Source of the DNA: Pedobacter arcticus A12
GTDB taxonomy: Bacteria > Bacteroidota > Bacteroidia > Sphingobacteriales > Sphingobacteriaceae
Assembly (NCBI RefSeq): GCF_000302595.1
Contig: NZ_JH947125.1
Coordinates: forward strand, 1,148,504 to 1,212,503
Direction of reading: 5' to 3'
Length of the DNA: 64,000 nt
Made by a program: the position numbers and the translations under genes. The notes beneath the pieces were generated by a model. The model searched no databases. It worked only from the letters and a program-made list of their open reading frames with translations, and had not been told where the DNA came from. Every line of letters starts with the position of its first letter. Within the stretch, counting starts at the first letter, position 1. Of this stretch, positions 44,605-51,924 are shown one piece after another.

Positions 44605-45843
44605 TTATTTAAACTTGATGGTAATATTTGCAAGGTGCGGAATTTTCTCTGTAGAGCCCGCCCAGCCACTGTTGTAGTTTTTGATGATGTTAATTGCGGC
44701 CACGCTAGCTTTTTCCGAAAAGGTAGCGATAATTTTGAAATCAGATAGTTCGCCGTTGGTGTTTATTACAAACTGGAGTTGTACTTTACCTCTTCCTATA
44801 TTTGCTAACTGTGCCTGTTCATCCACATAGTTTTTAAAGTTTCGCCAACCTACCTTTGGGCCAATTTTATTATTTGCAATGGCGTTCGGGCTTCCATAGC
44901 CAACTACCACAACTTGGTTTAGGGCCGCTAAATCTGGCTTAAGGCTAATTAAAATCGAATCTTGCTTTTGAACAACAATTTTTTTGGTTTCGTACCCTAA
45001 ATAGTTAAAAACCAATCCGTCTCCATTTGTTGCATCTATGCTGAATACGCCGTTTACATCAGCCTGTTTTGCTACGCCAGTTTCCAGATTTTTAACGGAG
45101 GCACCAGGTATCACCGTTCCATCTGTTCCGTCAACTATTTTTCCGCTTAATTTGACAGTCTGTTCAGCTTTATCTACTCGCATCATCCGGGAAGCCATTA
45201 AATTTTCGGCGACCATACCAGCTACTGCTCCTGCTAGTTCTTGTTTTTTAAGGGTGGGCGCAGAAGTAGCTATCGTAACTTCTTCCAAAGCTGTTGAAGA
45301 ATCTGCGTGTGCTGATACATTGGCTAAGGGTTCTACCACAATATCCTGATCAGTGCTGTAAATATCTTCTTCTTTGGTTCTCAACGCTGTGCTTTTTGCA
45401 ATTTCTGCGGGCAAACTTATCGTCGATAAGCTATTTAAATCACCAGAATCTGTGTGTTCTGGTGGAGCGATTTTTAACTTCTCAGCCTTTGGAATATCTT
45501 CTTTTTGCTGTATATCATTTAACGCAATCGTTTGGTCATTAGGGTTTTGGTTAAAATAAATACTGCCCAACGCGATGCATAAAAGTATAGAGGCCGCAAT
45601 GCCCCATTGCTTAACTCCCCAAACTGGCGTAATAATCTTTGCAGGCGCAATCCTATCGGCCAAGTTTTTATAAAGGATTTTGATTTCTTCGTCTTTAACA
45701 CCCAACTCTTCATATCCGTCTAGCGCATCCTGTAAAAAAACATCATCCAAAGCTCTAGCTTCCAACTTGTTTTTTTCGGTTGGGCTTAAAGTTCCGTTAT
45801 GATATTTACGGATCAGGGCTATATCGTCTTTTGGGTTATTCAC
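44605..45843 (-). CDS. Anti-sigma-factor-like membrane protein with carboxypeptidase-regulatory and TonB-C-like domains
   Basis: A 412-residue composite protein. Residues 1-65 are a cytoplasmic, helical, zinc-finger-free anti-sigma-like region (LIRKYHNGTLSPTEKNKLE). One membrane helix spans about 81-97. A low-complexity periplasmic linker leads to a CarboxypepD_reg-like domain (about 231-304), the SusC-like phrase NQVVVVGYGS (309-318) and a TonB C-terminal-like domain (about 345-412, VQLQFVINTNGELSDFKI). It starts with GTG at 45843, overlapping the sigma factor stop codon by 8 bases. It probably restrains the sigma factor and may relay a periplasmic signal. Confidence 0.75.
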   Translation of the reverse strand: MNNPKDDIALIRKYHNGTLSPTEKNKLEARALDDVFLQDALDGYEELGVKDEEIKILYKNLADRIAPAKIITPVWGVKQWGIAASILLCIALGSIYFNQNPNDQTIALNDIQQKEDIPKAEKLKIAPPEHTDSGDLNSLSTISLPAEIAKSTALRTKEEDIYSTDQDIVVEPLANVSAHADSSTALEEVTIATSAPTLKKQELAGAVAGMVAENLMASRMMRVDKAEQTVKLSGKIVDGTDGTVIPGASVKNLETGVAKQADVNGVFSIDATNGDGLVFNYLGYETKKIVVQKQDSILISLKPDLAALNQVVVVGYGSPNAIANNKIGPKVGWRNFKNYVDEQAQLANIGRGKVQLQFVINTNGELSDFKIIATFSEKASVAAINIIKNYNSGWAGSTEKIPHLANITIKFK

Positions 45844-46408
45844 TACTTTTTTCGATGCAGATTTTTAGATTTCTTTTTCCGTTTTGGATATAACTTTTTA
45901 CCTTCTTAAGCTCATAGCCGGTTCTATCGGCAACTTCGGTATAACATCTTTGTTCCAGGTAAAAAAGTTTTAGTGTTTGCTGTTGCTCTTCAACAAGTGT
46001 TTCCAAGCAAGCTTCCATCAGCAACAAGCGGTTTTCTTTTGTATCGCTATCATCATGATGCAGTAATGCATCGGATTCCACAAAAGTATCCTCAATATTT
46101 ACGATAGTCACTTTTTTGCTTTTGCGTAACTCCATCAAACAAAAGTTTCTGGTTAAAACGTAAAGCCAGCTCTTGAAATTTTTTACCTCGTGATTTCTTA
46201 ATTTATGAATCAGCTGTTCAAAAATCTGCATTACCGCATCTTGGCTTTGTTCTGGGTTTTTAAAATACTTTAAACAAACCCCATAAACCAAAGGCATGTA
46301 ATTTTTATAAAGGTTGCCCAAAACCTGTAAATCACCCGAATCTTTAAAAACGGTAACAAAATGTTCGTCCGGAAAATTGGCTTCTTTACGTTTAGGGTCC
46401 ATTACCAT
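45836..46408 (-). CDS. Sigma-70 family RNA polymerase sigma factor (ECF type)
   Basis: A 190-residue ECF-like sigma factor. Region 2 is visible as LGNLYKNYMPLVYGVCLKYFKNPEQSQDAVMQ with LYVLTRNFCLMELRKSKK, and region 4 as the C-terminal helix-turn-helix CYTEVADRTGYELKKVKSYI. It heads an operon with an anti-sigma-like gene and an M1 peptidase, and a TAnnTTTG box lies upstream. Its regulon cannot be inferred; the divergent vWA-DUF4197 pair shares its upstream region and is a candidate target. Confidence 0.9.
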   Translation of the reverse strand: MVMDPKRKEANFPDEHFVTVFKDSGDLQVLGNLYKNYMPLVYGVCLKYFKNPEQSQDAVMQIFEQLIHKLRNHEVKNFKSWLYVLTRNFCLMELRKSKKVTIVNIEDTFVESDALLHHDDSDTKENRLLLMEACLETLVEEQQQTLKLFYLEQRCYTEVADRTGYELKKVKSYIQNGKRNLKICIEKSSE

Positions 46409-46476
46409 CTAATACCAATAATAAAAAAAATAATTGGGCTGTTTATGGAAAACGGTTCTAAATAGCATCATGTTAT

Positions 46477-46484
46477 CAAATTTA
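46477..46484 (-). promoter_or_regulatory. Candidate -7 promoter element of the sigma-factor operon
   Basis: The minus strand reads TAAATTTG, an exact TAnnTTTG match, giving a leader of about 60 bases before the ATG at 46408. It lies only 12 bases before the divergent vWA start codon. Confidence 0.35.
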
Positions 46485-46495
46485 GAAATAACATT

Positions 46496-48373
46496 ATGAA
46501 AAATTTACTTTCCCTCCTTATTGTTACCCTTATTTTAAGTGGCTTTAAAACCGATGACAGCAAAGTAGTTAGTGGCTATGTTTTTGATAGTCAGCAACTC
46601 GCAATCTCAGGCGCAGTAGTAGCTGCTAAAACAAATCAAAAAATTAAAGTGGTAACGGATTTAAACGGACATTTTAAGATCAGTGTTTCGCAGAAAGAAA
46701 AGATGCTGATTGTTTCTGCTATAGGTTTTCACACACAGGAAGTGAAGATTCGAAATATGGAGCTGAAAGTGGTTTTAAAACCTGATACGGAAAAACTAAA
46801 TGAAACTGTAGTTATCGGTTATGCTACACAAAAAAGAAGTGAAATGGTGGGCTCGGTTGCGACTATGGGAAATAGCAAAATGATGGCAGTAAGAGGCTAT
46901 ACCGCAAGTCCGATGTATATCCAGCAGGATTTTAATACCGAAAATTATAACGCCATCAGTGAAAACGGATTTAAAAACCCAAACACCGATCCGCTTTCTA
47001 CTTTTTCTGCGGATGTGGATGCAGCATCGTATAGCAATACGCGTAGGTTTATACAACGCGGACAATTGCCTCCAAAAGATGCAGTGAGAGTAGAAGAGCT
47101 GATTAATTATTTTAGTTACAACTATCCCGAACCAAAAGGAGCAGATCCGGTTAGCATTACAACCGATGTTGCCGATGCGCCTTGGAATAAAAACCATAGG
47201 TTGGTACGTATCGGTTTAAAAGCAAAATCAATTAAAACAGAGAGTTTGCCAGCTTCTAATCTGGTTTTTTTGATTGATGTGTCTGGATCTATGCAAGGAC
47301 CCGATAGACTGGAGTTATTAAAAACATCCATGAAGTTGTTAACTGATCAGTTACGCCCCAACGACAAAGTTGCCATTGTAGTTTATGCAGGTGCGGCAGG
47401 TTTGGTATTGCCCAGCACAAACGGAAACGATAAACAGAAAATTAAAGATGCTTTAACCAATTTGTCTGCTGGAGGCTCAACCGCTGGCGGTGCCGGGATT
47501 AAACTAGCCTATGAAACTGCAAAAAGTAATTTTATTAAGGGTGGAAACAATCGCGTGATCTTAGCAACCGATGGAGACTTTAACGTAGGCGCAAGCAGTG
47601 ATTCGGAAATGCAAAGAATGATTGAAGGTTACCGGAGTGATGGTGTTTTCTTAAGCGTTTTGGGTTTCGGAAGCGGGAATTTAAAAGACAGTAAAATGGA
47701 AACAATCGCCGATAAGGGAAATGGAAACTACGCGTATATTGATGGAATTAATGAAGCCAAAAAAGTATTGATCAATGAGTTTGGCGGAACGCTATTTACC
47801 GTAGCTAAGGATGTAAAACTACAGGTAGAATTTAATCCGGCTAAAGTAGAAGCTTATCGCTTGGTAGGTTACGAAAACCGTTTACTAAACAATGAGGATT
47901 TTAAAGACGATAAAAAAGATGCGGGTGAAATGGGCGCCGGGCATACCGTAACTGCATTGTACGAAATCATCCCGAAAGGGTATAAAGATGAGTTTGTAAA
48001 GAAAGCCGATGAGATGAAATACCAGAAACCTGCCGGTGTTAAATCGTCTAACGAATTATTGACCGTAAAAATGCGTTACAAACAACCCGATGGAAACCAA
48101 AGTAAAGAACTGAGTGTTTCATTGTTGGATAATAACCCGAAAATAGAAGATGCAAATATAGATTTCAGGTTTGTTGCTGCTGTTGCGGAGTTTGGACTGT
48201 TGATTAGAGATTCGGAATTTAAACAAAATGCTACCTTTGAGCAGGTTATTGCTATGGCAAAAAAAGCGAGAGGCCAAGATGATAACGGGTACAGAGCAGA
48301 GTTTGTTCAGCTTGTTGAAAATGCTAAACTACTTTCTAAAAGTATAAAAACCTCAAAAAACGAAGATGAGTAA
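46496..48373 (+). CDS. von Willebrand factor A (YfbK-like) protein with carboxypeptidase-regulatory domain
   Basis: A 625-residue exported protein. A signal peptide (about 1-18) precedes a CarboxypepD_reg-like domain (about 24-95), the SusC-like phrase LNETVVIGYATQKRSE (101-116), a YfbK N-terminal segment with STFSADVDAASYSNTRRF, a vWA domain with the MIDAS motif DVSGS (261-265), and the YfbK C-terminal (DUF3520) region. vWA domains bind metal and mediate protein contacts; the function of this family is unknown. It is divergent from the sigma/anti-sigma/M1 operon and overlaps the following DUF4197 gene by 8 bases. Confidence 0.87.
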   Translation: MKNLLSLLIVTLILSGFKTDDSKVVSGYVFDSQQLAISGAVVAAKTNQKIKVVTDLNGHFKISVSQKEKMLIVSAIGFHTQEVKIRNMELKVVLKPDTEKLNETVVIGYATQKRSEMVGSVATMGNSKMMAVRGYTASPMYIQQDFNTENYNAISENGFKNPNTDPLSTFSADVDAASYSNTRRFIQRGQLPPKDAVRVEELINYFSYNYPEPKGADPVSITTDVADAPWNKNHRLVRIGLKAKSIKTESLPASNLVFLIDVSGSMQGPDRLELLKTSMKLLTDQLRPNDKVAIVVYAGAAGLVLPSTNGNDKQKIKDALTNLSAGGSTAGGAGIKLAYETAKSNFIKGGNNRVILATDGDFNVGASSDSEMQRMIEGYRSDGVFLSVLGFGSGNLKDSKMETIADKGNGNYAYIDGINEAKKVLINEFGGTLFTVAKDVKLQVEFNPAKVEAYRLVGYENRLLNNEDFKDDKKDAGEMGAGHTVTALYEIIPKGYKDEFVKKADEMKYQKPAGVKSSNELLTVKMRYKQPDGNQSKELSVSLLDNNPKIEDANIDFRFVAAVAEFGLLIRDSEFKQNATFEQVIAMAKKARGQDDNGYRAEFVQLVENAKLLSKSIKTSKNEDE

Positions 48374-49112
48374 CGCGAAATTTAAAATAGTTTTATCGGC
48401 AATGTTGGTGCTTGCAAGCACAGGTGCATTTGCACAATTGGGTAAGTTGCTTGATAAAGCAAAAGCCGTTGCAAATACAAGTACAGGAACCATGGGATTA
48501 AACCCCACAGACATTGCAACAGCACTTAAACAAGCGTTAGAGCTTGGAACAACTAAAAGTGCCGACTTACTTTCGGCGCAGAATGGTTTTTTTGGAGACC
48601 AAGCAGTTAAAATTTTATTTCCGCCAGAAGCGCTTAAAGCCGAAGCAACACTGCGGAAATTAGGTTTAAACAAAATGTGCGATGATGCCATTTTAAGTTT
48701 TAACCGGGCAGCAGAAGATGCCGCGAAAACTGCAAAGCCCATTTTTGTGAGCGCTATTAAAAAAATGACCATTAAAGACGCAACTGATATTTTAATGGGT
48801 AGTAATGATGCGGCAACAAATTATTTTAAAAAGACAACCACAGATTCTTTAACCAAAGTTTTTAACCCAATTGTGCAACGAAGTATTGAAAAAGTTGGCG
48901 CAACCAAGTATTACGCTGATGTTGCAGAACGCTACAACAAAGTGCCTTTTGCTGCCAAAATAAATCCGGATCTAAAAGCTTACATTACGCAAATGGCAAT
49001 TGACGGCATGTTTAAAAAAGTTGCCGCAGAGGAACTTAAGATAAGAGAAAATAGTGCTTTTAGAACTACCGATTTGATGAAAAAGGTTTTTGCCCAAGCA
49101 GATAAAAAGTAA
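48366..49112 (+). CDS. DUF4197 family protein (copy 1)
   Basis: A 248-residue exported protein of the DUF4197 family. The signal peptide ends near AFAQ (residue 23). The conserved family blocks are present: ALKQALELGTTKSADLL, FFGDQAVKILFPPEA, FNRAAEDAAKTAKPIFVSAI and EELKIRENSAFRTTDLMKKVF. The start lies inside the end of the vWA gene (8-base overlap), so both are probably translated together. The family has no known function. A second copy lies 1.5 kb downstream. Confidence 0.88.
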   Translation: MSNAKFKIVLSAMLVLASTGAFAQLGKLLDKAKAVANTSTGTMGLNPTDIATALKQALELGTTKSADLLSAQNGFFGDQAVKILFPPEALKAEATLRKLGLNKMCDDAILSFNRAAEDAAKTAKPIFVSAIKKMTIKDATDILMGSNDAATNYFKKTTTDSLTKVFNPIVQRSIEKVGATKYYADVAERYNKVPFAAKINPDLKAYITQMAIDGMFKKVAAEELKIRENSAFRTTDLMKKVFAQADKK

Positions 49113-49124
49113 ATAATAAACATA

Positions 49125-49159
49125 TTAAAGGAAGGAACGTAAACGAATCCTTCCTTTAA
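49125..49159. terminator. Bidirectional terminator between DUF4197 copy 1 and the DinB gene
   Basis: TTAAAGGAAGGA (49125-49136) pairs perfectly with TCCTTCCTTTAA (49148-49159) across an 11-base loop, between convergent genes. T tracts are modest on both strands. Confidence 0.75.
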
Positions 49160-49161
49160 AT

Positions 49162-49662
49162 TTAAAAATTTTGGTCATCTGCACTCGGACCATAGCTGCC
49201 CGGGATTGGGATGTTCAGTAATCTCAAATATACACCCAACTGTGCTCTATGATGGATTTGCTGTGCAATGCTCATCCTAATTACTTCATACTTGGTGTCC
49301 TCGCTAAAAATTTGATCACCACTTCTTAAAACCCACATTTCATCCAACGTTTCTAGCTTTGCATTTTGTAAAGCTGTTAATGATTTATCAACAGAGCGGT
49401 CAAAAAATTGAATTAGAGAAATGGTATTGTCCACATCATCAATATGATGCGTGTTATTTGCAAAATCCAGTTCTTTTGTTTTCAAAACCATCTCTGGCCA
49501 CGATGGCAAATCGGCAATGTGCGTTGCCAAACTTTTAATGTTCATGCTTTTTTCATGAGGTTTCCAGCTGTATTTGTCGTTTGGGACAATTGAGAGCATT
49601 TTTCTGGTGGTGGCAGCTTCCTGCTCAAGTTCTTTAGCCAATAAATTAGTGATTGTTTCCAT
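49162..49662 (-). CDS. DinB family protein
   Basis: A 166-residue four-helix-bundle protein of the DinB/YfiT-like superfamily, whose members bind a metal through three histidines and include bacillithiol- and mycothiol-dependent transferases. The conserved metal-site histidines appear in SLATHIADLPSW and in IAQQIHHRAQLGVYLRLL. It is likely cytoplasmic. It follows the WYL regulator by 78 bases on the same strand. Its specific substrate is not known. Confidence 0.85.
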   Translation of the reverse strand: METITNLLAKELEQEAATTRKMLSIVPNDKYSWKPHEKSMNIKSLATHIADLPSWPEMVLKTKELDFANNTHHIDDVDNTISLIQFFDRSVDKSLTALQNAKLETLDEMWVLRSGDQIFSEDTKYEVIRMSIAQQIHHRAQLGVYLRLLNIPIPGSYGPSADDQNF

Positions 49663-49740
49663 TGTATTTAAGGTTGTTTATACAAAGAAACTGAGGCGTA
49701 CTGACAGCCCTATGTCAGTGGAGGAAATAAAAATTTCAAA

Positions 49741-50430
49741 TTAAAAATCAACGGGCAATAACTTCATGTAATCTTCTAAGGCAATATGGTTTTCTTTTGT
49801 AAAAGGTTCGTTTAAAATCTTGATGCTGATTATCCTGGAAACCTTAAAATCCCGATAATCATTTCTAAGGTGGCACCAAGCTATTAAATGCCAGCTAAAA
49901 GCATAAAAAATCAAACCAACAGGTTCTGTTTTTCTATCGCTCAACTCCTCCTTTGCATTTTGATAGTCGAACCGCAACATGCACTTATCTGATATTGCAT
50001 TTTGTAAACAGGAAAGGTTTTGGTAATCGTTCGTTAGTCTTTGAGGAATTTGAAACTTAATATTCTTCGCTAAAAACTCGATTTTTTCTTTCTGTGCTGG
50101 TTTAAGTACCGTTTTTACTTTTGCTAAAGCAGATTGATAATGGTTTTGAATAGATTGATCGCTGAACGCGTTCAACAAATGTTCTACCAGCATTAATGCA
50201 TTTGCTTCCTCTAAGCTAAAACTAACTGGCGGCAAAAAATATCCATTTACCAAATAGTAGCCTTTTTGTGGTTCAAAACAAATTGGAATTCCCTGTTCAT
50301 TCAGTGATTTTAAATCGCGGTAAACGGTACGAATGCTGATGTTGAATTTTTCGGAAATTTTTTCGGCAGCTGTAAATCTATTTGATTGTAGCATGGTTGA
50401 AATTCCAAAAAGCCGATCAATCCTATTCAT
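49741..50430 (-). CDS. HTH/WYL domain transcriptional regulator (YafY/DeoR type)
   Basis: A 229-residue regulator. The N-terminal HTH_11 helix-turn-helix is clear (RIDRLFGISTMLQSNRF, then KFNISIRTVYRDLKSLNE). The C-terminal WYL-type domain (about 130-225) is recognisable from TEPVGLIFYAFSWHLIAWC, though the Trp-Tyr-Leu core is altered. It may control the adjacent DinB gene and perhaps the divergent DUF4197 gene, with which it shares a 144-base spacer. Confidence 0.85.
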   Translation of the reverse strand: MNRIDRLFGISTMLQSNRFTAAEKISEKFNISIRTVYRDLKSLNEQGIPICFEPQKGYYLVNGYFLPPVSFSLEEANALMLVEHLLNAFSDQSIQNHYQSALAKVKTVLKPAQKEKIEFLAKNIKFQIPQRLTNDYQNLSCLQNAISDKCMLRFDYQNAKEELSDRKTEPVGLIFYAFSWHLIAWCHLRNDYRDFKVSRIISIKILNEPFTKENHIALEDYMKLLPVDF

Positions 50431-50574
50431 AATATGAAACTATTAATTTTTATCGAGTCAAAAAGAATATTTTACAAGTATTCTTTCTTTTTGTCTGTAA
50501 ATTGCGCCCTTTGGAGACCGTAAAATCTCCAGTTCTTGTTTGGCAACGTTGTTGTCAACTAATAAAAATAGCGA

Positions 50575-51315
50575 ATGAAAAAATTAACCCTTATTACCAT
50601 ACTTTCTTTCACAATATTATTGTCAAGTTGTGATACTTTAAACCAATATGCCGGCCAATACGGAGGTGTACTTAATCAGGCTTTAGGTACTCCATCAACC
50701 ACAGAAATGAGTTTGGGTTTAAAGCAAGCTTTAGAGTTTGGTACAAACTATAGCACCGAACGCCTATCTGCAAAAGATGGTTATCTAGGTAATTTGGCGG
50801 TAAAAATATTTTTTCCGGAAGAGGCGAAAAAAGTGGAGAATGCGCTAAGAGCAATAGGCTTAAACAGTTTGTGTGATAATGTAATTACCAGTTTAAACCG
50901 AGCTGCCGAAGACGCGGCACAACAGGCAAAACCTATTTTTGTAAATGCCATTAAACAAATGACCTTTCAGGATGTAACCAATATTTTGTTGGGACAGCAA
51001 GATGTGGCAACGCTTTATTTTAAAAGAACCACAAGCGCCACACTAGCTTCTAAATTTAGCCCTATAATTAGTAACAGTTTAAGCAAGGTTGGCGCTACCA
51101 AATATTGGGGCGATGCAACCAGCGCATACAACAGACTGCCACTGGTTAAACCGATAAATACCAATTTAACGAGTTATGTAACAGACCAAGCTATAGACGG
51201 TATGTTTATAGAAGTTGCGAAAGAAGAACTAAAAATAAGACAAAATTTGGGTGCCAGAAGTACTTCCTTATTACAAAAAGTTTTTGCTTACGCCGATCAG
51301 CAGAAAGGAAATTAA
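50575..51315 (+). CDS. DUF4197 family lipoprotein (copy 2)
   Basis: A 246-residue paralog of the DUF4197 gene at 48366; aligned by eye, roughly half the residues match, with shared blocks AAEDAA, AKPIFV, KVGATKY and EELKIR. Unlike copy 1 it has a lipoprotein signal with lipobox LSSC and would be membrane-anchored. The two copies are separated by two opposite-strand genes (DinB and WYL). The function is unknown. Confidence 0.88.
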   Translation: MKKLTLITILSFTILLSSCDTLNQYAGQYGGVLNQALGTPSTTEMSLGLKQALEFGTNYSTERLSAKDGYLGNLAVKIFFPEEAKKVENALRAIGLNSLCDNVITSLNRAAEDAAQQAKPIFVNAIKQMTFQDVTNILLGQQDVATLYFKRTTSATLASKFSPIISNSLSKVGATKYWGDATSAYNRLPLVKPINTNLTSYVTDQAIDGMFIEVAKEELKIRQNLGARSTSLLQKVFAYADQQKGN

Positions 51316-51346
51316 CCGACTACAGCCATTATAGTTGATGTTCAGA

Positions 51347-51540
51347 CTTTCCGCTGAGGTGTAGCGAGCGGAAAGCATTTATAATGAGATTTCTCATTAC
51401 ACACCGTAACTTGTCCCGGTCTGCCTATCGTATAAAAGGAAGCGGGGACAGTGTTTTGAAGTGAGTGCGACAAACCGATATTTCCGAAGAGTTTGTTTGG
51501 AACGAAGTAATGTAGCGTGAAAAAGAGAAAAAATGGAGGT
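51347..51540. repeat. Structured GC-rich intergenic element
   Basis: The gap 51316-51629 is visibly GC-richer than its surroundings and holds a CTTTCCGCT/AGCGGAAAG hairpin (51347-51375), a TAATGAGA/TCTCATTA hairpin (51382-51399) and a possible TGTCCC/GGGACA pairing further on. Bases 51353-51367 match 38521-38535 at 14 of 15 positions. It may be a dispersed repeat or a small structured RNA that ends at the terminator at 51529. Confidence 0.45.
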
Positions 51541-51558
51541 CATTCACCTCCGTTTTTT
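51529..51558 (+). terminator. Rho-independent terminator
   Basis: GGAGGT (51535-51540) pairs with ACCTCC (51546-51551) around CATTC, flanked by an A run and followed by GTTTTTT. It lies 214 bases after the DUF4197 stop codon, so it may end a long 3' leader or a separate small RNA. Confidence 0.8.
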
Positions 51559-51600
51559 ATTTAAAACGTTTTTTAACTTTTATCTTAACACATAAAGCCC

Positions 51601-51608
51601 TATTTTTG
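51601..51608 (+). promoter_or_regulatory. Candidate -7 promoter element of the symporter operon
   Basis: TATTTTTG is an exact TAnnTTTG match, 22 bases before the first small-protein ATG at 51630. No good -33 box is seen. Confidence 0.45.
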
Positions 51609-51629
51609 AAATCAAATATCAAAAACACA

Positions 51630-51812
51630 ATGGAAGAAAATTTTGACTATCAAAAATACAACTGGTTATACTATGTAATTGGTTTGGTATGTGGTGCTTT
51701 AACTGGTTTAGCTGTAGAAGGTCATATCCTTATTGGTGCAATTTTAGGTGTGTTAACCGGCGGGCTGTTTCAGTTCTTGATTAACAAAAGCCGTGGAAAA
51801 CAACAAGCCTAA
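51630..51812 (+). CDS. Small membrane protein of unknown function
   Basis: A 60-residue protein with two hydrophobic helices (LYYVIGLVCGALTGLAV and ILIGAILGVLTGGLFQFLI), Gly-rich, with a basic C-terminus. I used the ATG at 51630; the frame stays open eight codons further to a TTG at 51606, inside the promoter box. It is first in a unit with a second small membrane protein and a sodium:solute symporter. I do not recognise a family; a small membrane subunit or chaperone of the symporter is a guess from context. Confidence 0.6.
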   Translation: MEENFDYQKYNWLYYVIGLVCGALTGLAVEGHILIGAILGVLTGGLFQFLINKSRGKQQA

Positions 51813-51924
51813 GCAAGAGCTTCCCCCCTTTATAAAAAATTGGAACCAGTTTTACGCAATTGTTTTGTGTTGGCTGGTTTTTTTGATTTTAATATTTAAC
51901 CTCATTACTTTTTACTTTTCATGA
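51793..51924 (+). CDS. Small single-span membrane protein coupled to the sodium:solute symporter
   Basis: A 43-residue reading frame beginning with GTG at 51793, inside the end of the preceding gene, and ending with TGA that overlaps the symporter ATG (ATGA). The peptide has a hydrophilic N-terminus with LPPFIKNWNQFYAIV and a single hydrophobic helix (LCWLVFLILIFNLITFYF). The overlap at both ends, the protein-like composition and the helix argue for a real gene. Small membrane partners are known next to some symporters (YhdT with PanF); this relation is inferred from position only. Confidence 0.6.
   Translation: MENNKPKQELPPFIKNWNQFYAIVLCWLVFLILIFNLITFYFS

Noticed and set aside
48353..48772. 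A 139-codon minus-strand frame.
   Set aside because: Antisense to DUF4197 copy 1; the alanine-rich peptide reflects the opposite strand codons.
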